Source of the DNA: Kalaharituber pfeilii
Taxonomy: Eukaryota; Ascomycota; Pezizomycetes; Pezizales; Pezizaceae
Assembly (NCBI GenBank): GCA_015179045.1
Contig: WHUZ01000062.1
Location: 308,250 to 372,249 of the forward strand
Length of the DNA stretch: 64,000 nt
Direction of reading: 5' to 3'
This document shows, one piece after another, positions 45,359-58,416 of this stretch (positions are counted from its first letter, which is position 1; every line of letters starts with the position of its first letter). A program made the translations under genes and the position numbers. Below the pieces are notes generated by a model. That model ran no database searches, had not been told where the DNA came from, and worked only from the letters and a program-made list of their open reading frames with translations.

Positions 45359-48300
45359 TTCGGGAAATTTCCGCTACGGAAAGCGGCCTTGTGCAGGAAT
45401 CTCCTTCCGAGCCTAGGTGCCGACATTTGTATCAGAAACTTTGAGAGATACTACAGAATAAGTCGTGAAAGTGAGACATCAAAAAAATGTAAGCATTCAG
45501 CCAACACGTACCGCTCCTAGAGTAGTGGTCGTGATTCAGTTGGTAAAGATATGAAGGGCGGAGGTACATGCGTATCCAGGCAAGAAGGCTAATTGGCTGT
45601 GGCACATTAAGCGGTTGGGAATGTGAGGCCACGTTTGAGCTCGGAATTGCAGTGCATGGGTGCCCGCCAGTGCAAGTGCACTTGTACGCGTAATTCCCAG
45701 GTGTTTCTGGACAAGACATGCACAATGCCAGGGTAGTTTGACAGAGGCGTGGACTGATGCTGTCCAGAGTACTGTACAAATGATTATTTCGTGGTAATTA
45801 TAAACGTTTCAGGTTATAATACAACTAAAATATTCAAGTCAGACTGGTATTGCTTACCACTGTGCTTATTCAAGGGCAAACAGGGTAACAGGCAACATCC
45901 ATGGAGGTACATCCTTACATACAACGCGCCGTGTGGCAAAGGCTTAGCCTTCTTGTACCGGTACTTAGAAAGGTTGGGTCTAGATCGATCTATCGCCGCA
46001 AACAGAGTCTCGTCATCGCGGGAGGGTCCGTCCGGGGGCACGGACAGATGTGAACGTGATACAAGCACAGAGCAAGGGCATAAACAGTACCAATACATAC
46101 TAGCGGTGAATAGGGAGGGTCAGAGCCACACAAGTCGGGAACTGCGGCGACCAGGAATATATCGGCCGTTGTACGGGATGACAGCCGCTGTGGCGCTGTA
46201 CGCCTACGAGATGAATGGCCAAGCTGCGACTAGGAACATACATACTGCAGTTGGCAGCACCACTGTCCCTGCGTATGGAAGCTTGATGCGGTACTGTTAA
46301 TAACAATGTGCCGCGATACAACTTAATGAGCATTGTTACGCCTCCATCAGTTTATGTGTGCTCGCTATGAGAGAGATTGCTCGAAGTCACCTATTAACTG
46401 TTGTGGAAGGAAATGCTCCACGAGAGTGACATTACTTGATTCAGCAGAGCAAGAAGGTATTGCAGTCTCTACTGGGGTTCCCCGCCGCTTCTTGTTTTCT
46501 TCTCCTCTTCACCTCTCCTGCCTCTCCTCCCATCCCTTCCCTTCTCCGCATCATCTCCGACGGTATCTTAGCTCTTTTCCACCCCCCTCCTATTGACTAC
46601 GTAATAACAATCCGTATCAAAGATAGTCTAGACTCTCTCCTCTGATGCAAGGTGTATGCTGGTCTGCGGTCTGGATGTGAGAATACAGGATTGCGATAGA
46701 TCAGTTCACGTTGAGCGTTTTATGAATAGAGCTGCTCAGGTGATTGAGTCCCAGGGTCAAGTTACAAAGCCGCCATGGTCTCTCATTGTCGCACGATATG
46801 CGGAGGCGTTTGTCTGACGTTAGATTTACGTTAGGGCAGAATGGAAACACTTCCGAACTTTGGCCCAGGATACTAGGCACCATGGCAGAAATTCAGTTCC
46901 AGAAGTCCCAATGGGACACCGATTCTATTGAACCACTACCGGTACAGTTGCAAGGTCAGGTTAGGCCAACCTGATGATTACGCTGATGACTATGTGGAAT
47001 GTCTGATTATGTCTCATACCAGCGCCGAACCAAGTACACGTCATATCTCTATTTGTTTATTTTCTTGAGTAGCTGATCACTGAGCTACCCTTCTTGGGAT
47101 TCTCCACTTCTTCAACCCCGCTAACCTCCTTTAAATAACTTGCGCAATCTGGGAAATGCTACCTCAATATAGTTACAGCCTCCTAGCTTCCCCACACGCA
47201 GAGTTTATCGGGTTAATTCAAATCGCGCCCCGTGGGGTCATGTAAACTATGCCTTCTTCTGGCTTACTTTGTCATGCTCACCCTAGCTTCAATTTACACT
47301 CAAGGAGTCGAGAAGCTGAAATTGTACCATACGCCACTGTTCGCAAAATTACTCATGACTAAGTTATGAGAAAACATCCAAAGACGGGATCGCGAACTCA
47401 CACGGCCCCCATTCTGTCTCTCTTCTATAGTTTCAACCTGCGACCACGGCTTCAACATCCCGGTTCGATCGACTGTACACAGACTCGCCAGGTTGCCCCC
47501 ATCCCATTGCCATCCCATGTCTACAAGCACTGTGTTCCAAATTCATCGTAGCGCCCAGCCCTATCATTAAATTCGCCTAGGCAAGCCTTTTCCCTGCCAG
47601 ACGAACCGCGTATCCACTGCAACGGGACCACGGCCTTTCTTTTGACGCCAGATGCAGGGGGAGTATTACTCTACCTAGCAAGGCTTATCGCTGACTATTG
47701 AGGAACGTTATTTCATTGCTTAGCTATTGAGGTTGAATTAGAGAACTCTCCCATTATACTCTGGTACCTAACCACTATCCTGGACACCTACTGCTGTGAT
47801 TCCCCCGGACAACATTCTTCCTTGAAGAGGTGATAGCAGCTTAAATTAACATCAAGTCCGGCAACGATACTGCTGCCGTTCCATTTTGCACCCTCCCTAA
47901 CATTCCCGTGTATTTCCAACTTACTGGGAACAGCGCTCATATTTGCTTTTACCTTCAAACTTGGTTCGCATCTCCTCCCAGTCCTCAACGCGTTTGGGAT
48001 CCTGCGGGCGAGTTAAGGGAGTCCTGCACCTACATTCGGTGATTACATTAGTGAGGCTTAGCTTTCTACTTGATATATACTGAAGCGTTCAAGTTCGACG
48101 ACAGGCAAGCTCGCCGGGAACAAAATCAAACCATCAAAGGTTTGTGGACACGATTCCTGCGCAAGGGACTGTACAGTTCCAGAATCAAATTAGGCATTAC
48201 AACAGGCATATAACTGCTACTGCCACCACAGTTGCGTACGCAATTGCAAAATTTACAAACCAGCGTGAACTGAGTAAGGAAGGCGATGAAAATCTAAAAG

Positions 48301-49046
48301 GAAACTAAAATATTGGATGTTAGATTCAAAACCCGTTAGAAAAAATAGTTGCACAGGGATACAGAAAGGGTATCGGGAAGCGGAGGGACTGAACTGGTGG
48401 TGCTGGTGGTAATAGTACATGGGAATGAGGTCGAACTGTGCGCATACAGCCAGCAATAACCACCTCAAACGATTGTTATCGTGCAACTACAACACAGCGC
48501 TGTGATTGCTGCGTTTCCATACCGGACACAGAAATCTGGCAGCAAGGTTAATACAATCTGGAGAAGGTATGTTTTTTTTTTTCCCCTCTTTTTTTCTCTT
48601 TCTCTTTCTTTTTTCTTTTCCTCCTTTCTCCTTTTTTATTTTCTCCCATTTAGGTACATACAGTTCTTTTAGTGGAACTTCGAGCCGCTTATTTGTGCTT
48701 GCGGGGTTGAGGTTACACTGGGATCATGGTGGTACTGTAAATGATGCAATGTGGGAGGGGATGTTCGGAGATGGATCCGGAAAGTACCAGGGGGAAAAGT
48801 AACCACTTAATATATTATACGCATGACGCATTATCGCCTCGCTTGTATTGTATTTTGGATATCAACAACGTGGGGACTCAGTGATGCTACATGGCGATCG
48901 GCTGTGTTGGCTTGATACTTGCTAACTTATCCTCGCGGATTACCCTTGCAGACAGACCAATTCCTTACACTGCCATTCCACAGTTTGTGGTATCTATCAA
49001 TCAAGCAGACGAACATACAAGCTTTTTTTGATAAAGGGGAGGAATA
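45359..49046. other. Intergenic; upstream region of the Zn2Cys6 gene
   Basis: No supported gene. A strong pyrimidine tract (about 48570-48655) ends in CCCATTTAG, which could be a leader intron acceptor or promoter tract for the regulator starting at 49047. A smaller CT-rich stretch lies at 46480-46600. Confidence 0.4.
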
Positions 49047-52000
49047 ATGAACATACTCTCCACGTCAAGGACAATATCCTCATCGCCTGGCACTGCAGCG
49101 GTCACCGGTGTCATCCGTCATGACCGGGGTAGTATTACCAACTTCAGACGAACATCCACATCCATATCCACTATTAATACAGCGTTTCCAGGTAACGGTG
49201 ACGTGATACTTGGTCATCCTGGACAGATCCCATTGCAGGTTCAAGTGCCAATGCTGCCTTCACAAATGTTTGCGGGCCACGGATCAGGAAGTGATAATGC
49301 GGGGAATAAGGTGCATAGCCATGCAGATCATAGACTGTCTGCCATGGCCGCGGGCCCCTCAAGTACCTGTCCCAGTACCGGCCCGACCCAGCGAAGGCGC
49401 AGGAGTACTGGCAGCAACAGTTCCATGTCATCGAGCAGTACCTCTCCTACAAATGGAGCAACGACCACCGGTGAGCACGCTGCGCAGTCATTGTCAGCCT
49501 CAGGGCGAACAGCTCGTATTGTTGCGCCGCAGGAAGGCACAACGAGTAGTAACGGCGCTACTGGAGCGGTAGTGAAGGTCAAACGGAAGCGGTCAATCAT
49601 AGCGTGTAGGAACTGCAACGAAAGGAGAGTGAGATGTGATGGGAGCATCACCGGGCTGCCATGTACGACTTGTAAGAGCGCTGGGAGGACGGATTGTGCA
49701 TTCATTGATAGCAAGAGAGTGAGGTGTGCTTAATGTTCTATTGAGGTGATCTCATGTCCTGTTAGCAACTTGTACTAACTTTCTGGACACCGGATATACT
49801 AGAGGCAAACGTGGTCGTTTTGAATCCCGTGACAAACTTAAAGCCCAGATGGAGCTTGAGGCAAAGCCGCCTATCACACTCGTAGGCAGCGTTCATGGCA
49901 ATGATGATCTGGCATTCGGCCGGGGTGCTAGCAGCTACTCATCTTCAATACCAGCGAACCTCTCGTTATCACTTTTCCAGCCTGGCCATGGTGCTGTCCA
50001 CAATAACAATGGGCTCTACCAGAACATGCACCATAATAATAGCTTTCGACAGCCTAACAATAACACCATCACAAGTATCCAGCTGGAGGGTGGCAAGGGC
50101 TCGGGGCCAGGCGCGCCGGCCATTACTGCGTCAGCAGACAATAGCATATGGCGAAGGCTTTTCGAAGGTTCACAAGCTGGAGTTCCACAGAGTACACGGT
50201 TGACGTATGTTGGTGAGATTTGGCACTTGAGATGGGTAGTGCATCAGAAAACAGCTGGAAGGGCTCCCCTGCACTTTCCAAGTCCAATATTGGAGGATAA
50301 TCCGGAGACACCTCCAATCCGAAGATCCTCATGGGTTAATAGCCAGGACGATGGAAGCGGATTATGTTTTGTTTCAACCAGCAATGGAAGTGCGCCTACG
50401 ATTTGGACCACGGACGAAAACTGCTCACTTCCGGCCGCAGTCCAGACTGGCGATGACGTGCGCGAGCTACCACCACCGTACATACGGGACGCGCTGATTG
50501 AAGCATACTTTGAGAGGTTTCACCCATTCTTCCCAATCCTCTCCAAGGAGCATTTCATGTCACACCTGAACTGTTCCACGAACAACAAGTCTCCTTCAAT
50601 TCTGCTTCTCCAATCTGTCTTGTTGATTGGGGCCATGCATTGCCCCTTATCATTACTCACTGAGCCCCTTCCTGAACGTGCAGGAGACACAACTGGATGG
50701 ATACCGTTCCAAAATCGGTCAATAGCTATTGAAACTTTTGCCACCCGGGCGCGCACACTCTTTAACAACGATGTTGAAAAAGACAGGTTGACTGTGATTC
50801 AATCTATGTTCCTATTACAATTCTGGTGGCGGATCCCTGGAGACTTTAAAAACCCATTCTACTGGCTTGCAGGCGCAATCCGCGTTGCCCAGGGGATGGG
50901 CTTACATAGGTCAACAAGGCAATTTTGGGCCAAGGGAATTCTAGCGCAGCAGGAAAGACGATTTTGGAGGCGCATTTGGTGGCTGTTGTATATTCGAGAC
51001 CGGCAGAGTGCTGCAGCCATGGGCAAACCCGTGCTTATTCAGGATGAAGATTGTGATGTGGAGGAGCTGTCGATGGAAGATTTCGAGGGAGAGCCTCCAG
51101 AGATTGGAATTTTCGCACTCCAATGCGTGAAGATGGTGAGGGTCCTGTCGGAAATCTTGAAGTGTGAATTCACACCGACGCCGAACCCCGGAGCGGGATA
51201 CGGCAGTCTAGGGGTACTACCGAGTGACAGGGCGTTAAGAAGAGAACGATGCCAGACACTGTTGGAAGAGTGGCACAGGGCGTTGCCTCCGGAGTTAATG
51301 GAAGCTACCGTAACGGAAGTACCGGATGCAGGAGGAACAAAGGACCCAAATTTTATGAAAAAGATGATGGCATTGACATTGCGGATGATCTTCCAGTATG
51401 TGATTCCCAGCTAAGCGGGCATTTCCTACCAGAGCAGTATTTAAGAGGATGCTGACCTCGAATTTACAGAACTTACGAGCTTCTTCTCCACCGCCCCATA
51501 TTCTATCAACCTCCGGGTTCAGATGACTTGGTTCAGACTCATATTCCTGCCTACAACTCCGCTTACATAGATCCGACGTCTGCCTCTGTTCATAGCTCCG
51601 CCGCGTCCTTCCATACTGCATCTACTCCTCCCTTCCAAACCCGCCACCTTCCTGCGCCGGTTGCATCCCACGCCTCCAAAACTTTAACCCAATTAATCCG
51701 CCAAATTTACGCACTCTGTGCACAAGACGTACGCTTCCTACCGCTGCCCTACGTCAGTTCTATCTTGTGTGCGATCTCTGTGCAGCTGGTGGAGATGAAA
51801 AGTGGGGACCCAGAGCGTGAGCGGGGGGGGAGAGACAGTGTAAAGTTCAATATGTTGATAATGGGACAGCTAGCAGAGATGTATCCAGTTGCTGGATGGT
51901 GTCACAAATTGATGGCGAAGATTTTAGATGAGAGTGATGGAGAAGGGGATACCGGAACAAGCAGGGGCACGGCAGACGGCGCAGTAAATGTGGGTGGCAC

Positions 52001-53204
52001 AGAGCAAGGCAATGGCTCGGGAGCGGTACAACGGCCTCAGATGGATGTGGAAATGGGGGGAGGCGATCATATAGGAAATATGGACGGCGCCGCAGAATTG
52101 TCCCATGACGAGGTGCCTAACGAAGTTGGGCAACAACCATCGGCACCCCAAACAGAAGCAATGACTTACCCAGATCGGATATCACAACAGCAACAGCGGT
52201 CATATAAACTTGGGCCAACTCCTCAATCCCAAACTTCTCAATCTCAGACTGCATACCAGATCCTCCACAATTCCCACCCGCACTACAATCCCCAGCATGA
52301 TTTCCACAATCTCAATTATGACATTTGTCCCCAAACTAGTAGCGAGCCCTTCCCTCCTGCCAGCAATCCTAATTCTAGTCCGTCTCCCCAAGACATAATT
52401 CGTTCTCCCTCTACTCCTGTTTTCAATCCCTTCGACCTTCCGCAACCCCAAGCCCATAGCAATCACATCCGCAGTCTCGGCATCAAATGTATTGACGACC
52501 CTAGTCCGCTTCCGAGTCGTTCCGCATCTCCACTTGCCCTCTCCAACATGCAAAGGCAGGCACATGCACAGCCACAAACGAGGGAGGAGAAGCGGCACAT
52601 TTCTCAAAAATGGGCAGCGGATGTGTTACTTGACACAGACCTCCTCCGGGAGGCAACTGAGGGGCTAGATGCTCCCCACGGGACTGCGGAGAGGGTGCTG
52701 GAAAAACTCAGATATCATGTGCTGCAGGAAGAACGGCAGGGGATGAGTCTGGTCAAAGAGGTGTTTGATGACGCTGACAATGGGAATGGAAGTGGTAGGG
52801 ATGTGGAGGAGGAAGAGGATGATGATGATGATGAAATACCGGAGGAGGAGAATCGGCTGAGGATACTGCAGGCGGCGGCGGTAGCCGGACGGCAGGGACT
52901 TTCTGGTATTGTAGATATGAGTGGAAGGAGGACGCGAGGGCAGCAACCGGCGCCCATGCAGGTTTCGACCCAGGCGGGGTATGATACACAGTGGGTGTTT
53001 GATGGGAATGGGATGCTTCTAGGGAATTCGTTTGGTTTTGTCGGGGGAACGCCGAATTATACGCATCTGCCTCAGCAACAACAGCAACAACAGCAACAGC
53101 AACAACAGCAACAGCAACAGCAACAGCAGCAGCAGCAACATGCGGCATATCATCGTGCTGCGGGAATGGTGTATCATAATCCGCATCATTCCCATCGTAA
53201 TTAG
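49047..53204 (+). CDS. Zn2Cys6 transcription factor with fungal_trans domain
   Basis: Exons 49047-49723, 49803-51395 and 51470-53204 total 4005 nt, 1334 residues. The first intron (79 nt) has a perfect TACTAAC branch site; the second (74 nt) has GTATGT and GCTGAC. The DNA-binding cluster has cysteines at 187, 190, 197, 206, 209 and 217 (CRNCNERRVRC, then PCTTC and DC), next to a basic SKR...GKRGRFESRDKLK segment. The fungal-specific regulatory domain spans about 450-700, including PPYIRDALIEAYFERFHPFF, GLHRS and RRIWWLLYIRDRQSA, with YELLLHRPIFY across the second junction. An acidic run (EEEEDDDDDE) and 22 consecutive glutamines (53073-53138) lie near the C-terminus. It may belong near the cutinase-regulator (CTF1/Far) group, but that is a weak guess. 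Confidence 0.92.
53073..53138 (+). repeat. CAA/CAG polyglutamine tract
   Basis: Twenty-two glutamine codons, mixed CAA and CAG, just before the end of the Zn2Cys6 regulator. Codon mixing lowers but does not remove the tendency to slip. Such tracts often modulate activation strength. Confidence 0.95.
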
Positions 53205-54341
53205 TCGCATGGTCTTGACCGGATGATTAATTTGGATTGCATTGATGTTGTCGGTTAACTTTTGAAGTCGCGAATGTCACGAAAGGGTATTGGCATACCT
53301 ACTTTTCCTTCCACTTATGTTTGAAACTTACGCACGCTCATGGAGATACCTTTGACTTTTTCATTATCAGAACCCATCTCGTCACTACTCTCATTCTATC
53401 GCATCTTTTCTATTATGAGTTGATTATAACTGCTATTTCTTTTGTTCCTTTTGACCTGATTCCGCAAAGGCGTACATGATATTCATTTTTCCTTGATATG
53501 TTTCCTTTCTCGTTCCTTCCCTTCGGCTCGGGGGTTTTGTATGATTTTTTTTTTTTTTTTTCTTTGATGTTTTGAGGGTTTTTTTTGCAGTGAGTTGTGG
53601 CGTGGTTTGGTGTTTTCATTCGATTAACTTATTCCTTCGGATTTGGAATTAGTTGAACACGAGAAATTTGATATTATACAGGTTATTTTTTTTTGGCAAG
53701 TGGCCCTAAATATGCTCGTTCTCTGTTTGGGAACTATATGATCCTGTGACAGTAGGGGTTGATAGATGAGGTGCATATGTATAAATAAGTAAGCTACGAT
53801 CTGCATGGATTGCGTGCAGATGAAATCGGAACTCAGCAGTCTGACATGGTACCATCATGAAGAGCTCGAGTAGAGGAAATGTAAATGTGAGCTGAAGAAG
53901 GTATGTTTATGTACTTAAGTTCAGTAAGTAAGAAGATTTATGGTACTCTAGTATGTTCTAGTCAACTTATACTATGTACAGGCACAAGAAACGCAGAGAA
54001 AAGGACGTGGGATATATTGAATGAATTTTACGTCTAGGAGCTGCGGTAGTCTGGTTCGAGACTGTAGGAGCTGTATCCTTCCGAAGTAAATAAGTGACAG
54101 TTGATATGATTATGTATATGTAAGGACCTGTAGAATAAATGCTATCAAAAAATATCCTCCCGCCCACCTCCTTCCCCTTTCCCTTCCACCGCTGCGAATG
54201 CGGGCTCGGGGTGCTATACCTTTGCAACTTCCCATATGACGCCAGAATCGCCCAGCTCCAAATTTGGACTATATACCCCCCTGGCCCCACCAGTGGTTCC
54301 TCCACCCTTACCTCCGGCTGCGAACCCAATGACGGCGAGAG
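53205..54341. other. Intergenic between converging genes
   Basis: Holds the 3' flanks of the regulator (plus) and of the membrane protein (minus), which converge. A T-rich tract lies at 53546-53564. No other gene seen. Confidence 0.45.
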
Positions 54342-55092
54342 TCATATAATATGCCCTTTGAAGCATTTCCACCCCTGTTCCTTGTAATACTGTCTTCCGT
54401 CGAGTTCTGGCACATGCTGGCATTGTAATTGTCTAGTTGTGACGAGATCGTATGGTTCGTAATTACCTGAGAGCTCGAAACCGATTTCATGCAGGCTAGT
54501 GTAGATGTGCTCGCGGTGCCCTGGACGCTCTCGGCTGCGCCGACGGCACGAAGAGAATGCGATGAAGCCAATGAGTGCGGCGGCGACGACGCCTTGCACA
54601 GCTCCCCCCATGATTGCACCGATGCTTGTTTTGTTGCTCCCGTCCTCTTCTTCCTCTTGCTCTTCCGGTGGCTGGCTCGTATCCGTCGAGTTGGCGAGTT
54701 GTGATTCTGCGACTTGTCGTCACACGTTGCAGATGTTGGAGATCGTCTTGAGGGAGTCGTGGCCCATCCCCTTTTCATGCGACGTGACTATTGCTCCGCC
54801 GCTCTCGTCGCCCCCGATCAAGTCCACGATCCCAGGGGCAACTCTGTTCTGTTCAAGTTCTGGGTCGAAGCTGGATTTGAATCTACAGCCGTAGGCGTGC
54901 ATGGTGGTGAGGCTGTTGCATCTCATCCACAATGTCTCGGGGCTAGTGCTACCAGGGACAATATTCATTTGCTGCATGTAATGGGGTTGTATTTCTGCGC
55001 GGAAATGCCATGTGTCAGGGTAATGGACTAGGTGGGGTTTTTTCGCAGATGAAGGACGGGATGGAGAAGAGTTAGAAGTCAAGAGGGTATAT
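54342..55092 (-). CDS. Single-pass membrane protein, partial 5' end
   Basis: The minus-strand frame from about 55092 to the stop at 54342 encodes an outer region with two cysteines (LWMRCNSLTTMHAYGC) and ending in SNIC. An Asn/Ser/Thr-rich stalk (LANSTDTSQ) and acidic EEQEEEDGSNKTS follow. Then come a transmembrane helix (GGAVQGVVAAALIGFIAF), a basic stop-transfer CRRRSRER and a cytoplasmic tail with PELDG, a layout common in fungal type I membrane proteins of unknown function. A TGA at 54722-54720 interrupts the frame. An in-phase 54-nt intron (54725-54672, weak GTGTGA donor, CCAG acceptor) would remove it. The exon may begin at an acceptor (TTCCGTTCAG) before 55092; the first exon and signal peptide were not found. 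Confidence 0.55.
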
Positions 55093-58000
55093 CTGAACGG
55101 AAAAAACGTATTTTTTGTAGCAAGAGAGATCAGGTGCAGGAACCATGATCGAGCAGGTCCGTCGCCGACCGGGGAGGGGGGGTTTCTCCGGTGATGGTTT
55201 GGTTATACTATTTCTTGGTGCTGATATCGTAAAGCCAGATGGTTTTCATGCTCCTCTGCTCACACTGTGAGCTAGTGATTTATTTACGTCTAAGACTCTC
55301 AGAAAATTCTGTGAATCCAACTTGCCCGCTGGCAAGTTATGCCATATTTCCCTCCACCTGCTAAAAACACCAGTGGCCCCCTTCTCTTCGGCCTTGTTGA
55401 GACTATGGAAGAGCCCGTCCACTGATTTCCCCGTCGAACCAGTAACTCTCTCAGAAGCCCACTCATTTTTCTCGGCACCATATGTCGTCAGGCCTTCTCA
55501 AGCTGGTTGTCAGATAACTACACCGGATACAGCGGGACATCGTCGACCTGGCCTAGAGTATAAAATCCCCCCATGGTAAAACCTAGCTAATTGCGCTGTG
55601 AGAAGGTATTTGTGGTTGTCGTGACACGCGCTACGTTATCTCCAAGTGCCATTGAACTCCAAGACTTGTCTCGGTATGTTGAATATGCGCAGCTTTGGAG
55701 GAGTCCAGGGGGGGTATTGCTATTCCATATCGGAAGACTATCGATATGCCCATCAGGAGTGTATCGGGGATTAAGCTATCCACCAACAGTTGTAAAAAAG
55801 CCATTGCCAATATCCCAAATGAACCCTTCAGCCCTGTTGTTGCTGTCATTAATTGCAGATGGTTGTGAGGTTGAGCTTCCATGGCCACTCGTTTGTGATG
55901 GAAAAATTCTTGTTAGCGACGGCGCAGTATTATAGTCAGAAAATACACGGCATCTGTTCAGGCAATGTTCCGCATAGATGGAACTGGTTGTATGTTCGTA
56001 TTCAACTCCGTCTTTCTATGCGCATTGAGGTCCAATATCAAACCAGGAGCTTATCCCATAAGAATTCACGAATACCAATACAATACAGGCTGCTAGATCT
56101 TCGGGTAATTGAAACCGCACAGGCTCAATGCGGTTACACCTACGCCATTTCCGCACTATCTTATTTCTTATTTTGGTGAAACCAGGAGCTATCGGTACAC
56201 TCTCTGCCAACAAGATATAAGACTGAACCGAGCCGAGGTCTGGGAATTGTCGAATAAGCACATTTGTGCTGGTGGGTCGATTTCTTCCTCCATTTCCTTA
56301 ACAGAGGGCCGTTTCTAATCCCAGTAGCAATTTGCATACCGATAGTGTTAAGGAGCGTATAAACGGATTTCTTGAATTTGGTTTTGAGTTCCGTATTATG
56401 TGCTGAATAAGTACCGTTGTGAAGGCTCATGATATGCTTGAGGGACAGTCGCCCCGCAGCCCATTGATTGACTAATCAAGCGCTGAAGTTGACCGGTTGC
56501 TATTTACTAATTCCCGTGGGTCCTGTGGTGTTAGTCGGATAGAGTCGCCAAGTGCCTTTAGCGCATTCAACAGGAGATTCCTATAATCAGTTCGGGCGTG
56601 AAAATTATTACTGAACTGCTCAGGTCTGTGAAATCGTATTATAGCAATTGATCGCATAGCACTCGTTGTGTGGGACGTGCGCAACCAGATCGTGCGATGG
56701 ATGATTGTGGCTGGTAAATCCAATATGGTATTTACTGCAGCTCAGAATTCGAGCTATAGCAGGATAAGGAGAAGAAGTACAGTGAGGACCAATCGCGCAA
56801 TGTCGATTCCTGAGTGTGGATTGAGATAGGTAAGGCCGCCAAAGAACAATTATGTCCTCCGATTTTCCTACGTCAACTGACTGAAGTGCCCTACCGACGT
56901 TGTTAATTCCAAGTGAATATGGAAATATTGACACAGAAGCTGTTGAGAATTTCCTCTAACGGTCCTCAAGACTCCAATATTCGCATATCCCAGTGTAACA
57001 CCCACCTGTACGAGCAAAAAATAGACCGCTCTACCGGAAGGCAGTTACACCAATCCTTTCCCAAAGCACTTTACATGCAGATCCGGTTCATGTAAAGTGC
57101 TTTTTTTTTTTGGCTAAAACAGAAAAGTTTCGGAGGTTTCGGCAGCTGTTCTAATTAGGCACTCTGACCTCTCGTTGAGAGCCCAGCAAATAATGTTAAT
57201 AAATATTGGCAAGAGAGAGGCTGAATCCTTGGAAAATGCAGCTGGTTGTAAATGCCTGTTTTATTTGTACCAATCCAACTTAATTGGCTAGAAACAGCAT
57301 AAATATTGCCATGGAAGATGTGACGGTTCGCGGATGTTGAGAACTACCCAGGTTTATGATACGGAATATGGACAAGCGACGAAATTCTTTTCCTTTTTAC
57401 ATCAATTCGGATTCAAATTCGCACCTCTTTGGTACTCTACACTATGTAAAAGTCGTATCATACCGAAGAAAACCTCAATTACAGTATGACACATCAGATC
57501 GGCTCAGGGGGTAGTAGCAGAAATTGGAGATTCTGTTTTCACAAACTTGAGAGCAAAACTCCAAGTTGTAATTCTCAAACTCTGTGTGTATTTGAGCCTC
57601 ACGACCAGTGCCGGAGCAATGAACTGCGACATCGAAAAGCGAGAGGGACGTCAGGATGAAGCAAAATCTCCACTCCCCATATGCATTTGCAGGGACGTGC
57701 GCATCTGATCTTCGGGAACTGCATCATCTTGGGAGCGTATCGTAGTGGACTAGGGGTGCCAAGGCCCGGCACGTGCCCTGCCGCACTGCCATATGCGGGC
57801 ATTGCCGGATACGGCAGCTGTCGTGCCCCGCCAAAGTGAGAGCTCGGCCTGCTCAAAGCACGTCTCATACGCCGCCCTGTCCTCAGCGTATCCCCAACTC
57901 CTCCAGCTATCCACGCTCCTAGAGTTCAAGCACAGCATCATGTGCTTCTTGCAACAGCTTCTTCTCTAGTCTTGACATAAAGCCCAGCTTGCGGCTGCAT

Positions 58001-58416
58001 GAAGAACTTGAGGACTTGGTCGACGACAAAGAGAACAGGCCGGAGCCTTGCAATATTCATGTTATCTTCGTCTAGGTCGTCACAAAAGTAACTTTCATTA
58101 TGTTCTAAATAACTCCATGAAATTGTATACTGCAAGATGCCAGGAAGCTAACATGTCGTCAAGAATCGTGAACAGCAAACTCCAATGTCATAAATATAAT
58201 CATCATAACCCTAGAGCAAAACCAGCAACTCCATGTTCCCAAACCAAGAATCCCGTTCAACGTGAAGCCAGAACGCCGCCATCCCTTAGACAGAATTGCA
58301 ACGTTAGAAACGCCTAAGTAAACACAAAATTTCAAGATAACATCAGTAGCTCCATAGTCCTTATCAATGCACAAGAATAACTTTTTCTCTCTGGAAGGAC
58401 ATTCATAACACGAAGC
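55093..58416. other. Intergenic, no gene recognised
   Basis: Presumably includes the missing 5' exon of the membrane gene just right of 55092. Otherwise only short frames, plus one strong hairpin at 57063-57113. Confidence 0.4.
57063..57113. repeat. 15-bp hairpin followed by a T run
   Basis: AAAGCACTTTACATG and its exact inverse CATGTAAAGTGCTTT are separated by 11 bases and run into about ten more T. It resembles a bacterial terminator in shape, but in this genome it is more likely a snap-back or tiny foldback remnant. Confidence 0.85.

Noticed and set aside
45791..46300. 169-codon plus-strand open frame
   Set aside because: No recognisable domain, an overlapping frame of similar quality on the other strand, and no splice partners; probably chance.
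47380..47480. Possible tRNA because of a GGTTCGATC box-B-like motif
   Set aside because: No matching acceptor stem, anticodon arm or A box could be placed around it.
54342..54480. Second intron with GTAATT donor in the single-pass membrane gene
   Set aside because: A 50-nt splice would shift the frame away from the natural-looking PELDG tail, so the unspliced reading is better.
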